A stretch of 64,000 nt of DNA from 20CM-2-65-7 sp963830455 (GTDB lineage: Bacteria; Gemmatimonadota; Gemmatimonadetes; Gemmatimonadales; GWC2-71-9), in NCBI GenBank assembly GCA_963830455.1, contig CAWHMT010000004.1:620001-684000 (forward strand). Reading direction: 5' to 3'. The number at the start of each line of letters is the position of its first letter. The stretch's first letter is position 1. Of the stretch, positions 8,488-16,218 are shown piece by piece. The notes below the pieces were generated by a model that did no database searches, was not told where the DNA came from, and worked only from the letters and a program-made list of their open reading frames with translations. The position numbers and the translations under genes are program-made.

Positions 8488-8490
8488 TCT

Positions 8491-9141
8491 TCATTCAAAG
8501 CCCGTCGCTCGTCCGCACGCCAGGCAGTACGCCCAGCCGACATCCAGCTCACCGCCGCAGCCCTGACACTTGAGCTCTCCCTCCTGAGGCTGGCCGCAAT
8601 GCGGGCAGAAGCGCGCCTCGCGATTTGCGGGCAGCACGCCGCCGCAGTACTCGCACTGATTTCCGGACGCGTGCGCATGATCGGCCCGAGCGGGCGCGGT
8701 GAACGCGGGCGGAATGAACGGCACCGGGTTCTCGCCGGTCGTGTCATCCAGGAGCGTCGCGTCATCGTCCGGGTCCGGGTTCGCGGGCGCGTATGCGCGA
8801 TCGGCCATCAGGACGCGCTCGGCCGCGCGTCCGTTCACCATGACCTGCGCGTCCGGGAAACTGCGAAAGTAGGCGGGATCGGGGTTGATCGTCGCGATCT
8901 CGCGCTGCATCGCCTCGCGCACGTTGTCCGGCTCGAGCTGCACGTAGTTGCGCTCGCCCGCGAGCAGCCGCAGCACGGCCATCTCGTAGTCCTGATGCGT
9001 GGCGACGTTCAGCCGCGAGCGGTTGGAGCGATACGGCACCAGCCGCTCGTAGACCTCGGACGCGGGGAAGGGGACCGCCACGCGCGTCTCGCGCGCGAGC
9101 GCCGCCACCAGCAAGCCGAACAACCGGTCTAGCTCATCCAC
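8491..9141 (-). CDS. double zinc-ribbon protein, unknown function
   Basis: 216 residues from GTG 9141, overlapping the dCMP deaminase stop by 8 nt. The N-terminal about 105 residues are a helical domain (MDELDRLFGLLVAALARE) that I do not recognise. An acidic linker near residues 120-135 (NPDPDDDATLLDD) leads to two C-terminal zinc ribbons: QCEYCGGVLPAN...RFCPHCGQ, then KCQGCGGELDVGWAYCLACGR. Such double ribbons commonly mediate protein or nucleic-acid contacts. Context (dCMP deaminase, RNase H-like) hints at nucleic-acid metabolism, but this is only inference. Confidence 0.7.
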   Translation of the reverse strand: MDELDRLFGLLVAALARETRVAVPFPASEVYERLVPYRSNRSRLNVATHQDYEMAVLRLLAGERNYVQLEPDNVREAMQREIATINPDPAYFRSFPDAQVMVNGRAAERVLMADRAYAPANPDPDDDATLLDDTTGENPVPFIPPAFTAPARADHAHASGNQCEYCGGVLPANREARFCPHCGQPQEGELKCQGCGGELDVGWAYCLACGRATGFE

Positions 9142-9619
9142 CGTTGCGCCAGGCCGTCATCCACTTGTCATACAACACGGGAACCACACCGCCTTGCTGA
9201 AGCACTTCGATTCCCGAGGGATCGCGATAGGCTCTGCGATAGAACACATGCGTGACGCCGGAGTTGATGATCAGCTTGGCGCACATGACGCACGGCGAAG
9301 CGCTGACGAACACGACCTTGTCGCGCACGTTGCCCGGTGCCTTGACCAGCGCGTTCATTTCGGAATGAATGCAGCCGCAGTTGCCCGGCACCGCGGAATC
9401 GCACTTGTTCGGCAACCCGCGCGCGTTGCCGTTGTAGCCGATCGCCAGGACGTTTTCGAGCCGCTGGTCGGTGACGACCGTCCCGACCTGCAGACGCACG
9501 CAGGTCGAGCGCTTGGCCAACTCTTCGGCCATGCGCATATAGACCTCGTAGAGCGGAATGCGGTCAACGGACACTGATTGATCGGACGCGACGACATGGT
9601 CCTTACTTGATCCGCTCAT
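9134..9619 (-). CDS. dCMP deaminase family protein (ComEB type)
   Basis: 161 residues. A zinc-dependent cytidine/deoxycytidylate deaminase fold: VGTVVT near residue 45, the CIHSEMNAL motif (His85 zinc ligand, Glu87 proton shuttle) and SPCVMCAK (Cys110 and Cys113 zinc ligands). Extra cysteines at 73, 81 and 83 (KCDS, NCGC) resemble ComEB/dCMP deaminases with a second zinc site. It would convert dCMP to dUMP for thymidylate synthesis. ATG 9619 lies inside the 3' end of the RNase H-like gene, so the two are translationally coupled. Confidence 0.92.
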   Translation of the reverse strand: MSGSSKDHVVASDQSVSVDRIPLYEVYMRMAEELAKRSTCVRLQVGTVVTDQRLENVLAIGYNGNARGLPNKCDSAVPGNCGCIHSEMNALVKAPGNVRDKVVFVSASPCVMCAKLIINSGVTHVFYRRAYRDPSGIEVLQQGGVVPVLYDKWMTAWRNGG

Positions 9620-10190
9620 GCAGCTCCTTGTCTGGATCGAAGTCGAGATACTTGCCGCGCGCGCGCTGCTGCGCGAGCCAGGTATCGAAGCCGGACGGGA
9701 TCAGGCCGTTGGAGCGCTCCTGGCGCTCGGCGGCACGAATCGCCATCACGTTGGCGTACTCGTTCTTCACGTGCTCGTTGTGGCCCCGGACCCAGCGCCA
9801 GTCCATCGTATGATGGGCAGCGACCTGCGCGAGCGCCTGCCACAGCTCGAGGTTCTCCAGCGTTCCCGTCTTCCGGCGCCAGCCGCGCGCCTGCCAGCCG
9901 GGCAGCCACTCGTTCATGCCCTTGACCAGATACTCCGAATCGGAAATGAACCGCACGTGCGCATTGCGCCACTGGCGCCGGATCCACTCGAGCGACGCGA
10001 TCGCACCCGCCAACGCCATGCGGTTGTTCGTGGTCTGCGCCGAACAGTCGTGAAAGTCCCACCGGGCGACGCTGTCGCCCGCGGGCGCTTCGATCAGCGC
10101 GGCGTTGCCACCCCGGCTCGCCTTGCTGGAGTCGTTCCCGAGGCAGCTTTCGTCGGCATGGACCAGGACGAACGGAGGACTGGAGCTCAT
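9603..10190 (-). CDS. RNase HI-like protein with two catalytic positions substituted
   Basis: 195 residues. The RNase H fold is clear: HADESCLGND at the first strand, QTTNNRMAL, FISDSEYLVKGMNEWLPGW, KTGTLENLELWQAL and WRWVRGHNEHVKNEYAN. Against the E. coli catalytic set D10/E48/D70/D134, Asp13 and Asp84 are kept. The Glu position reads Ala59 (RMAL instead of RMEL) and the last Asp reads Asn147 (EYANVM instead of ERCDEL). About 45 extra C-terminal residues follow. It is therefore a real RNase H family member, but cleavage of RNA in RNA-DNA hybrids is doubtful; it may bind only. ATG 10190 overlaps the universal stress protein stop by 4 nt. Confidence 0.85.
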   Translation of the reverse strand: MSSSPPFVLVHADESCLGNDSSKASRGGNAALIEAPAGDSVARWDFHDCSAQTTNNRMALAGAIASLEWIRRQWRNAHVRFISDSEYLVKGMNEWLPGWQARGWRRKTGTLENLELWQALAQVAAHHTMDWRWVRGHNEHVKNEYANVMAIRAAERQERSNGLIPSGFDTWLAQQRARGKYLDFDPDKELHERIK

Positions 10191-10942
10191 GGTTGAATCG
10201 CCACCGGAATATCCGTATGCAACAGTATCTCCTCGGCATGCGAAATCGTCACGGCCGCCCGTTTGCCCACGTGCGCGCCGGCGAACAGCGCGTCGCATTG
10301 CGTCAGCCGAATCACCCGCTCCACTACCTCGCCGGGCGTCCCGTGCTCGAGGTGCGTGACGAAGGCGATTCCCTGCAGGGACAGCAGCGCTTCCGCTTCT
10401 CCGACGACCATGGTGCCGATCGCGGGATCGACGGTCGCGTGGATCACGTGCACCGTGCTTTGCGTGACACTCGCGAATCGCGCCACCAGCTCGAGCGCCC
10501 GCTGCGCCGTTTCGCGGCCGTCGTACGCCACCGCGCAGCGCTGCATCGGCGAAGGCTTGCTGGCACAAACAATGACGCTGCGCTCGGCGATGCGGATCAG
10601 CGATGCGACCGTCCCGCCGACGGCACTGGCACCTCGTCCGCTCGACGAGCGTCCGCGACGGCCGACCAGCACGGTGTCGACGTCGCGCGCGAGGTCGGCG
10701 AGCTCGCGGTCGGGGCTACCATGCCGGAGCACGGTTTCCACCGCCAGCCCGGCGTCCTTCACGCGTTCGTGAGCGCGCTCCAGCAGCTCGGCCGAGTCCA
10801 CGGCCCGTCGCCCCGCGTCTGTTTCCCGCACGTGCGCGACGACCAGCTTGGCCTTGAACCGCGCGCCCAGGATCACGGCCTGCTCCAACGCTTCATCGGC
10901 GTTGGGACTGCCGTCCAGTCCGATCAGCAGTCGCGTGAACAC
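10187..10942 (-). CDS. tandem universal stress protein (two UspA domains)
   Basis: 251 residues from GTG 10942, made of two UspA repeats. The first (residues 1-130) begins MFTRLLIGLDGSPNADEAL and has VDTVLVGRRGRSSSGRG, the ATP-loop G-2x-G-9x-G(S/T)-like region, followed by SVIVCA. The second (about 135-251) begins QRCAVAYDGRETAQRAL but ends in GAHVGKRAAVTISHAEEILLHTDIPVAI, with a weaker nucleotide loop. Such cytoplasmic proteins bind ATP and support stress survival. It sits between a small hypothetical gene and the RNase H-like gene, overlapping the latter by 4 nt. Confidence 0.9.
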   Translation of the reverse strand: MFTRLLIGLDGSPNADEALEQAVILGARFKAKLVVAHVRETDAGRRAVDSAELLERAHERVKDAGLAVETVLRHGSPDRELADLARDVDTVLVGRRGRSSSGRGASAVGGTVASLIRIAERSVIVCASKPSPMQRCAVAYDGRETAQRALELVARFASVTQSTVHVIHATVDPAIGTMVVGEAEALLSLQGIAFVTHLEHGTPGEVVERVIRLTQCDALFAGAHVGKRAAVTISHAEEILLHTDIPVAIQP

Positions 10943-10956
10943 GGGAGCGGGCGGTG

Positions 10957-11199
10957 CTAGGGCAGCACCGCGAACGTCTCCAGGTCGTGGAGGCGGAACG
11001 TCAACAACTCGCCGGTCATCGGCAGCCGTCCTGTCAGCACGTCGTCGCGTCCGCTCGTTTCGAGGCGCTCGGCCACCAGGACATATTCGGTGCCGCGACG
11101 CCGCAGCGCTACCCGCCGATGCTCGCGCACGGCGCGTTCGAGCGCGTCCAGCGCCGCGGGCGTCAGCGAGTGGTATTCAGGAATCGGCGGTACGCGCAT
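10957..11199 (-). CDS. small conserved hypothetical protein
   Basis: 80 residues, starting immediately after the selD stop (TGA then ATG with no gap) and ending 14 nt before the universal stress protein. It has a helical first half (LTPAALDALERAVREHRRVALRRRG) and a beta-like second half (TEYVLVAERLE...LLTFRLHDLETFAVLP). No signal peptide, cysteines or known motif is seen. The tight spacing makes it a real operon member. No function can be assigned. Confidence 0.6.
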   Translation of the reverse strand: MRVPPIPEYHSLTPAALDALERAVREHRRVALRRRGTEYVLVAERLETSGRDDVLTGRLPMTGELLTFRLHDLETFAVLP

Positions 11200-12246
11200 T
11201 CAGGACACCGCAATCGTTCCGGGCGTTCCCCGTGTGAGGCGGCCGATACGGACCGCCGCTGGCGTCGCCTCACGCTCCAACGCCGCGAGCAGGCCGTCGA
11301 CGCGGTTCGCTGCCACCGCGATCAGCAGCCCACCCGACGTCTGGGCATCGAAGAGCAGCACGCGCAGTGGCTCCGGAATCTCCGCACCGAGCTTCACGTG
11401 CTCCGCGAGCGCCTCGCGGTTCCGCCTGGTGCCGCCCGGGATGGCGCCGCTCCCGGCGAGCTCGAGAGCCATGGGGAGGAGCGGGACCGACGCCGCGTCG
11501 AGCTCCGCGGCCAGGCCGCTGGCGACGAGCATGTTGTGCAGGTGGCCCAGCAAGCCGAACCCTGTGACGTCGGTCGCGGCATGCACGTCGTCCCCGATCA
11601 CGCGCATGGCGCGCGCCGCACCGGCGTTCAACGTCGTCATCGATTGCACCGCCGGCGCGAGATCCTCCGCGGTCGCGAGATCGCGCTTCAGCGCGGTCGA
11701 CAGCACGCCGGTGCCGATGGGCTTGGTCAACACGAGCGCGTCGCCGGCGCGCGCACGCGCCAGGGTCACGATGCGGTTCGGATGCGCCTCACCGATCGCG
11801 ACCATGCCGTATTTCGGCTCCGGATCGTCCACCGAATGACCGCCCAGCACGAACGCGCCCGCTTCCTGTGCGATGTCGGCGCCGCCCCGCAGCACCTCAC
11901 CGAGCAGATCATACGGGAGCTTGTCGCGCGGCCAGCCGACGAGGTTGAGCGCGAACAGCGGTGTGGCTCCCATCGCATAGAGGTCGGAGAACGCGTTCGC
12001 CGCGGCGATGCGGCCGAAGTCGTACGGGTCATCGACGATCGGCGTAAAAAAATCGACCGTGGCGACGATCGCGCGATCCGGCGCCAGCTGGTACACGGCG
12101 GCGTCGTCCCGCGTCGAGGCATCGACCAGGATGCGTGGATCTTTGAGAACAGGCACGTGGCGCAAGACCTGCGCCAACTCGGCAGGGCCGAGCTTGCAGG
12201 CTCAGCCGGCGCCGTGTGAGAGCGCGGTCAGTCGAATCGTGCTCAT
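11200..12246 (-). CDS. selD: selenide, water dikinase with selenocysteine (UGA) in the active site
   Basis: 348 residues if the in-frame TGA at 12204-12202 is read as selenocysteine. From ATG 12246 the product begins MSTIRLTALSHGAG-U-ACKLGP, where U is codon 15. The E. coli enzyme has THGAGCGCK, so the UGA sits exactly at the catalytic Cys/Sec position, followed by the invariant Lys (Lys18). Downstream are the SelD motifs DDAAVY, ATVDFFTPIVDDPYDFG, AAANAFSDLYAMGA, DVTGFGLLGHL and FDAQTSGGLL. It makes selenophosphate for selenocysteine and tRNA modification. Starting at a later TTG (12177) would remove the catalytic segment. The host should therefore also carry selA, selB and selC elsewhere. 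Confidence 0.93.
12168..12204 (-). promoter_or_regulatory. candidate bacterial SECIS hairpin directly after the selD UGA
   Basis: Immediately 3' of the UGA codon the selD message can fold. CTCGGC (12192-12187) pairs with GCCGAG (12183-12178) around a CCT loop. CCTGC (12200-12196) pairs with GCAGG (12172-12168), leaving a small internal loop. Bacterial SECIS elements are hairpins just downstream of the UGA that recruit SelB, so position and strength fit. The three-base loop is smaller than in the E. coli fdhF element, so the exact SelB-contact nucleotides are uncertain. Confidence 0.6.
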
Positions 12247-12263
12247 GGGTCCTGCGAAGATAG

Positions 12264-12644
12264 CTACGAAAGGAGCCAGGCGAGCAGGGCGCCCGCAACG
12301 ATGTAGCGCGCGACGTCGGCCAGCGCATGGATCAGCAAATGGCGTCGCCGCATCACGTCGACGTGCTGCCACATGACGAGTCTGCGCGGGAACGCGACGA
12401 GCAAACCCACCAGCGAGAACAGCAGCCACCATCCGCCCGCGCCGAGCGAATCGAACCACAGCGACGCGAACAGCGTGAGGACGCCGGCTTCGGCAAACCG
12501 CCAGCCGCACTCCCAGCCGTTCGGGTGCAGCGGGAGCGGCCGCTGCTGTTCGGGCGCTTCATTCCAGCGGTAGCCGATGGGTGGCGCGAGACAAAAGAGC
12601 GCCGCGACCGGCAGCCACGCGACGATGAGCCGGCCGAAGGTCAC
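12264..12644 (-). CDS. small integral membrane protein, unknown function
   Basis: 126 residues from GTG 12644, one base after the stop of the deacylase gene, and 17 nt before selD. Three hydrophobic stretches are visible: residues about 5-22, 58-84 (GGWWLLFSLVGLLVAFP) and 106-125 (VARYIVAGALLAWLL). A hydrophilic loop holds NGWECGWRFAEAG. There is no recognisable family. Its position directly before selD in the same transcript is noted, but nothing in the sequence links it to selenium. Confidence 0.6.
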   Translation of the reverse strand: MTFGRLIVAWLPVAALFCLAPPIGYRWNEAPEQQRPLPLHPNGWECGWRFAEAGVLTLFASLWFDSLGAGGWWLLFSLVGLLVAFPRRLVMWQHVDVMRRRHLLIHALADVARYIVAGALLAWLLS

Positions 12645-12645
12645 G

Positions 12646-14355
12646 TCAGTTGCGGCGGTATCCCGGACCCCTGAGGCCGCGGCCCGGGCGCGCGCTGGTG
12701 AGCTGGCCCTTTCGCAGCACGAGCTGTCCGTTGACGAGCACGTACTCGATGCCGACCGACGGCTGGTGCGGATTCTCGAATGTCGCGCGGTCTGCGACCG
12801 TGGCGGGATTGAACACGGTGATGTCGGCGAACATCCCGGGGCGAATGAGCCCGCGCTCGGTCAGCCCGACGCGCTGCGCGGCGAGCGACGTCATCTTGCG
12901 CACGGCGTACTCGAGCGGCATGAGCTTCTGCTCGCGCACGTACCGGCCGAGGATGCGCGTGAACGAGCCGTACGTGCGGGGATGCGGGCGAATGTCCCCG
13001 AACGGGCCGTCGGGGGCGACGCCGCCGTAATCGGTGTTGACGGCGACCCACCACGTCTGCATCGCGGCCTGCAGATCCTGCTCGTTCATCGAGAAGTAGA
13101 TCGCGCCGGTGCGGCTGTGATCGGCCAGGAGAATGTCGAACAGCGTCTCGACCGGATCGCGGTTGCGCGCTCGCGCGATCTCGCCCACCCGTTTTCCCTG
13201 CAGATGCTTGAGCGAGTCCTCGAACGTGCTCGCGATCAGAATGCCGTTGGCGCCATCCGCGCCGCGCCACATGTTCTCGCCGCGTCGTGCCGCGGCCGCG
13301 CCCACCATTTCCTCGCGGATGCGCGCCCGTGTGTTCGGATCGCGCAGCCGGATCAGCAGGGAATCACGGCCACCGGACAGCGCCCACACCGGGATGGTGG
13401 CATCCAGGGAGGTGGCCGAGGCGATGTAGGAGTACTGATCGGCGGTAACGTCGATGCCCGCGGCCCGCGCGGAGTCGATGCGCGCGAGGACATGCGGCAT
13501 GCGGCCCCAGTTGGGCCGCCCCGAGACCTTGAGGTGCCAGATCTCGACGGGGATGCCGGCGGCGCGCGCGATCTCGAACGTCTCGTTCAGCGCCGCATCG
13601 ATCCCGGCGCCTTCGTTGCGCATGTGCGTGGCGTAGACGCCGCCGTAGCGGCGGGCGACGCGGGCGAGCGCGATGAGCTCGCTCGTCGGGGCGTAAATCG
13701 CCGGCGCGTAAATGAGCGACGTCGACACGCCGAGCGCGCCCTGGCGCATTGCCGTGTCGACGAGCGCTTCCATGCGGGTCAACTCCTCGGGCGTCGCGGT
13801 GCGGTCCGCCTCCCCCACCACCGCGCGCCGCACCTGGGTCGCGCCGACGAATGTCGCGATGTTGATCGTGGGCGGCGTGCGCGCCAGGCGACGGAAGTAG
13901 CCCTCGACGTCCCGCCAATCGACGTCCAGCCGGTAGCGCTTGAGATAGGCCGAATCGAGCGCGACCATCTGATCGGTCAACGGCGCCGCCGACTCGCCTT
14001 CACCCGTCACCTCCGTCGTGATTCCCTGGGTCACCTTGCTGAGCACCCGGCCGTCGATGAGGGCGTTGGTCTCCGACTGGCCGAGCATGTCGATGAATCC
14101 CGGCGCGACGACCAGGCCGGTCACGTCGATCGTGTCACGCGCCTGGGCGCCGCGCAGATAGCCGACCGCGACGATGCGATCGCCGCTGATGGCGACGTCC
14201 CCGGCGAAGCGCGGGTTGCCGCTGCCGTCGATGATCCAACCGTTCTTGAGGATCAGATCGTAGGGCCCATCACTCCGCGCTGGACCGCCCCTGCCGCACG
14301 CACTGAGGAATGCGAGGAGCAGCAGATAGCCGATAGCCGATAGCCGATAGCTCAT
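12646..14355 (-). CDS. N-acyl-D-amino-acid deacylase family amidohydrolase, lipoprotein
   Basis: 569 residues. A lipobox (LAFLSAC, Cys near residue 20) predicts a lipid-anchored extracytoplasmic enzyme. The metal-dependent hydrolase fold follows: DLILKNGWIIDGSGNP, APGFIDMLGQSE (the first metal site, with HxH replaced by the D-aminoacylase-like variant), YATHMRNEG, EIWHLKVSG, DVTADQYSYIAS and a C-terminal GMFADITVFNP block. This pattern is that of D-aminoacylases and N-acyl-D-Glu/Asp deacylases; the physiological substrate is unknown. ATG 14355 gives an ATGA overlap with the upstream gene and is preferred to ATG 14361. The codons just after the start are a tandem heptamer array. Confidence 0.85.
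   Translation of the reverse strand: MSYRLSAIGYLLLLAFLSACGRGGPARSDGPYDLILKNGWIIDGSGNPRFAGDVAISGDRIVAVGYLRGAQARDTIDVTGLVVAPGFIDMLGQSETNALIDGRVLSKVTQGITTEVTGEGESAAPLTDQMVALDSAYLKRYRLDVDWRDVEGYFRRLARTPPTINIATFVGATQVRRAVVGEADRTATPEELTRMEALVDTAMRQGALGVSTSLIYAPAIYAPTSELIALARVARRYGGVYATHMRNEGAGIDAALNETFEIARAAGIPVEIWHLKVSGRPNWGRMPHVLARIDSARAAGIDVTADQYSYIASATSLDATIPVWALSGGRDSLLIRLRDPNTRARIREEMVGAAAARRGENMWRGADGANGILIASTFEDSLKHLQGKRVGEIARARNRDPVETLFDILLADHSRTGAIYFSMNEQDLQAAMQTWWVAVNTDYGGVAPDGPFGDIRPHPRTYGSFTRILGRYVREQKLMPLEYAVRKMTSLAAQRVGLTERGLIRPGMFADITVFNPATVADRATFENPHQPSVGIEYVLVNGQLVLRKGQLTSARPGRGLRGPGYRRN
14325..14352 (-). repeat. four-unit heptamer array (GGCTATC) in a lipoprotein signal peptide
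   Basis: On the plus strand GATAGCC-GATAGCC-GATAGCC-GATAGCT. It directly follows the ATG of the deacylase gene and encodes SYRLSAIGY of the n-region. Confidence 0.85.
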
Positions 14356-15698
14356 TTCCATGTGGCTCTCAGAGAATCGGGCCGGATCATCCGGCCGCGG
14401 ATCATGACCATCGCGATGTTTCGCGTGGCGATGATGTTGCTCAGGGGGTTGCCGTTCAGCACGACGAGGTCCGCGACCTTGCCGGCCGCGACGAAACCGA
14501 GCGAATCGGCTCGGAGCAGCTGCGCTCCCCGCCGCGTCGCTGCCGTGATCGCTTCGAGCGGCGTGAGACCTGCGTCGACCAGCAGGGCCATCTCCTCATG
14601 CAACGAGTAGCCCGGAATCAGCAGTTGATTCGCGGCGTCCGAGCCGGCGGCAATCGCGCCGCCGGCGCGCTCGTACTCGCGGACGAACTGATCGATCCGC
14701 CGGCGCGACCGGCGGAATGCCTCGAAGTCGCTCGATCGCCATCCGGTGCGGCGCAGCAGGCTCGGCACGCTGCGCACACTCTCGGCGTTGTTGGGGACAT
14801 CCTCCATCCCCGGACGACTCAGCAGAATCGGGTTGTCGAGCCGCGACAGCATGTCGTGGACTACCAGCGTCGGGACGATCGTGACTCTGGTCTGCGCCAG
14901 CGACCGCGCGGTGCGGGCGACCGTTGCCGAATCGAGACCGGCCCAGCCCTTCTCTTCGGTCGCCCACCCCGACAGGAATGAGTCGTGCGCCGCGGCATAC
15001 GCCGGATCCCCGGTCGCCGCCTGGACGACGCCGGCGAGATGCTCGATGGACACAACCCCGGCACGCGCCGCGGCCAATGCATCGGTCTTGCCGAGGTGCG
15101 CGGCCACGGGGAGGCGCAACTTCTCGGCCTCGTCCAGCACAGCGCGCAGCAGGGCGGGTGTGATCTTCGTGTAGATCTTGAGGTAGTCGACACCGGCGAC
15201 GGCATGCAGATCCACCGCGCGCCGCGCCTGCTCGGCGTTCGCGACGCCGCTCGCGTTGGGATACGTCGGCGGCACGCCGTCGATCATCGCGCCCGCGACG
15301 AACATGCGCGGCCCGAGCACCGAGCCGAGATTGAACGCCTTCTTGAGTCCGATCACGTCATCGGTGCCGCCGTGCAGATCGCGCACGGTGGTCACGCCCC
15401 AGGCGACGTAGCGTCCCGCTGCCCAGCGTTCGACGTGCGCGTGCGCATCGATCAGTCCCGGGATGACGGTCTTCCCCGCGAGATTGACCCGCTCCGCGCC
15501 TCTCGGGATCGTGATCTGGTTAACGCGCGCGACGGCTTCGATGTGGCCGTTGCGAATGATGATGACCGCGTCTCGTTTCGGCTCCCCGCCCGCGCCATCG
15601 ATGAGCGTCGCGCCCTCGAGCGCGATCACCGCGTCGCCGCCGCCCGGCTTGAGCTGGCCGCAGCCCGCGATCAGCAACAGGAGCGCGAGGTATCTCAC
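14352..15698 (-). CDS. imidazolonepropionase/Xaa-Pro-dipeptidase-like amidohydrolase, lipoprotein
   Basis: 448 residues with lipobox LLIAGC (Cys13). Amidohydrolase landmarks: GATLIDGAGGEPKRDAVIIIRNGHIEAV at the N-terminal beta-sandwich, PGLIDAHAHVE (first metal-binding HxH), DYLKIYTKIT (the KIY lysine), VAAHLGKTDAL, SIEHLAG, GSDAAN (catalytic Asp region) and GKVADLVVLNGNPL. Related secreted enzymes cleave prolyl dipeptides or other cyclic amides; the substrate is unresolved. It overlaps both neighbours by 4 nt, forming a three-gene extracytoplasmic block with the deacylase and the SnoaL-like lipoprotein. Confidence 0.85.
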   Translation of the reverse strand: MRYLALLLLIAGCGQLKPGGGDAVIALEGATLIDGAGGEPKRDAVIIIRNGHIEAVARVNQITIPRGAERVNLAGKTVIPGLIDAHAHVERWAAGRYVAWGVTTVRDLHGGTDDVIGLKKAFNLGSVLGPRMFVAGAMIDGVPPTYPNASGVANAEQARRAVDLHAVAGVDYLKIYTKITPALLRAVLDEAEKLRLPVAAHLGKTDALAAARAGVVSIEHLAGVVQAATGDPAYAAAHDSFLSGWATEEKGWAGLDSATVARTARSLAQTRVTIVPTLVVHDMLSRLDNPILLSRPGMEDVPNNAESVRSVPSLLRRTGWRSSDFEAFRRSRRRIDQFVREYERAGGAIAAGSDAANQLLIPGYSLHEEMALLVDAGLTPLEAITAATRRGAQLLRADSLGFVAAGKVADLVVLNGNPLSNIIATRNIAMVMIRGRMIRPDSLRATWK

Positions 15699-16147
15699 GG
15701 TTTCGGATCGGCGGACGTATGGTCGTGCAGGATCTGCCAGCGCTCGCCTCGCTTTTGCAGTACCAGCGTGAACGGTCCGCTCGCTACGACGGAGTCGCCC
15801 CGCGACAGCTTGAAGCGCGCCGTGGCGTAGGCCAGATCAGGCGTCAGCGCGCGCACTCGCAGCTCGTCGAACGAGAGCGAATCACGGGACTTGCCCGGTG
15901 CGAAATAGTTCTTTTGGTAGCGGTCGTAGAGCGGCTGCCAGCCGTACTGCACATGTGCGCCCGCCATGTAGCTCGTCAGCGAATCCTGCGCATAGTCGCT
16001 CATGAAGCCGTCGAGATCGCCGCGGTTCCAGTCCGCAGCCGAGCGCTGCAACATCGCACCGATTTCCTGCTGCGGATCGCCGAGCCGAATCCTGGGGGCG
16101 GAGCAGGCGGCGATTGCCGCGAGCACAACGCACGACGCACGACGCAC
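15695..16147 (-). CDS. SnoaL/DUF4440-like (NTF2-fold) lipoprotein
   Basis: 150 residues from GTG 16147, with an AAGGAG eight bases upstream. A short signal sequence ends in AAIAAC (lipobox Cys near residue 15). The mature part has the NTF2-like pattern: an initial helix (EIGAMLQRSAADWNRGDLDGFMSDYAQD), then YGWQPLYDRYQKNY, and a beta-rich end WQILHDHTSADP. This is the pattern of DUF4440/SnoaL-like proteins, which are ligand-binding or enzymatic cups. It opens the operon with the two amidohydrolases. The first codons are a four-unit tandem heptamer. Confidence 0.75.
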   Translation of the reverse strand: MRRASCVVLAAIAACSAPRIRLGDPQQEIGAMLQRSAADWNRGDLDGFMSDYAQDSLTSYMAGAHVQYGWQPLYDRYQKNYFAPGKSRDSLSFDELRVRALTPDLAYATARFKLSRGDSVVASGPFTLVLQKRGERWQILHDHTSADPKP

Positions 16148-16150
16148 GCG
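16123..16150 (-). repeat. four-unit heptamer array (GTCGTGC) at a lipoprotein start
   Basis: On the plus strand GCACAAC-GCACGAC-GCACGAC-GCACGCG, spanning the GTG start of the SnoaL-like lipoprotein gene; same unit as the array at 2976-3002. Confidence 0.8.
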
Positions 16151-16169
16151 ATGTCTCCTTAACGTGACG

Positions 16170-16200
16170 CGCGGGAGCGCCTCGTCGAGACGCTCCCGCG
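16170..16200. terminator. strong GC hairpin between the Lys-rich gene and the lipoprotein gene
   Basis: CGCGGGAGCG (16170-16179) and CGCTCCCGCG (16191-16200) are perfect inverted copies around an 11-nt loop that itself contains CTCG/CGAG. The hairpin sits in the 71-nt gap between the 85-aa gene and the SnoaL-like gene. No T-run follows on either strand, so a rho-independent terminator is not certain; it may also be an attenuator or a processing site. Confidence 0.45.
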
Positions 16201-16218
16201 GTGTCGGTGTGAACTGGC

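Noticed and set aside
12202..12510. Short frame ending at the selD UGA, and selD starting at TTG 12177
   Set aside because: The end of the short frame is the true N-terminus of SelD (MSTIRLTALSHGAG); UGA is best read as selenocysteine.
12577..14343. Long plus-strand frame opposite the D-aminoacylase-like gene
   Set aside because: Shadow of a well-supported minus-strand amidohydrolase; Arg/Ala/His-rich translation without motifs.
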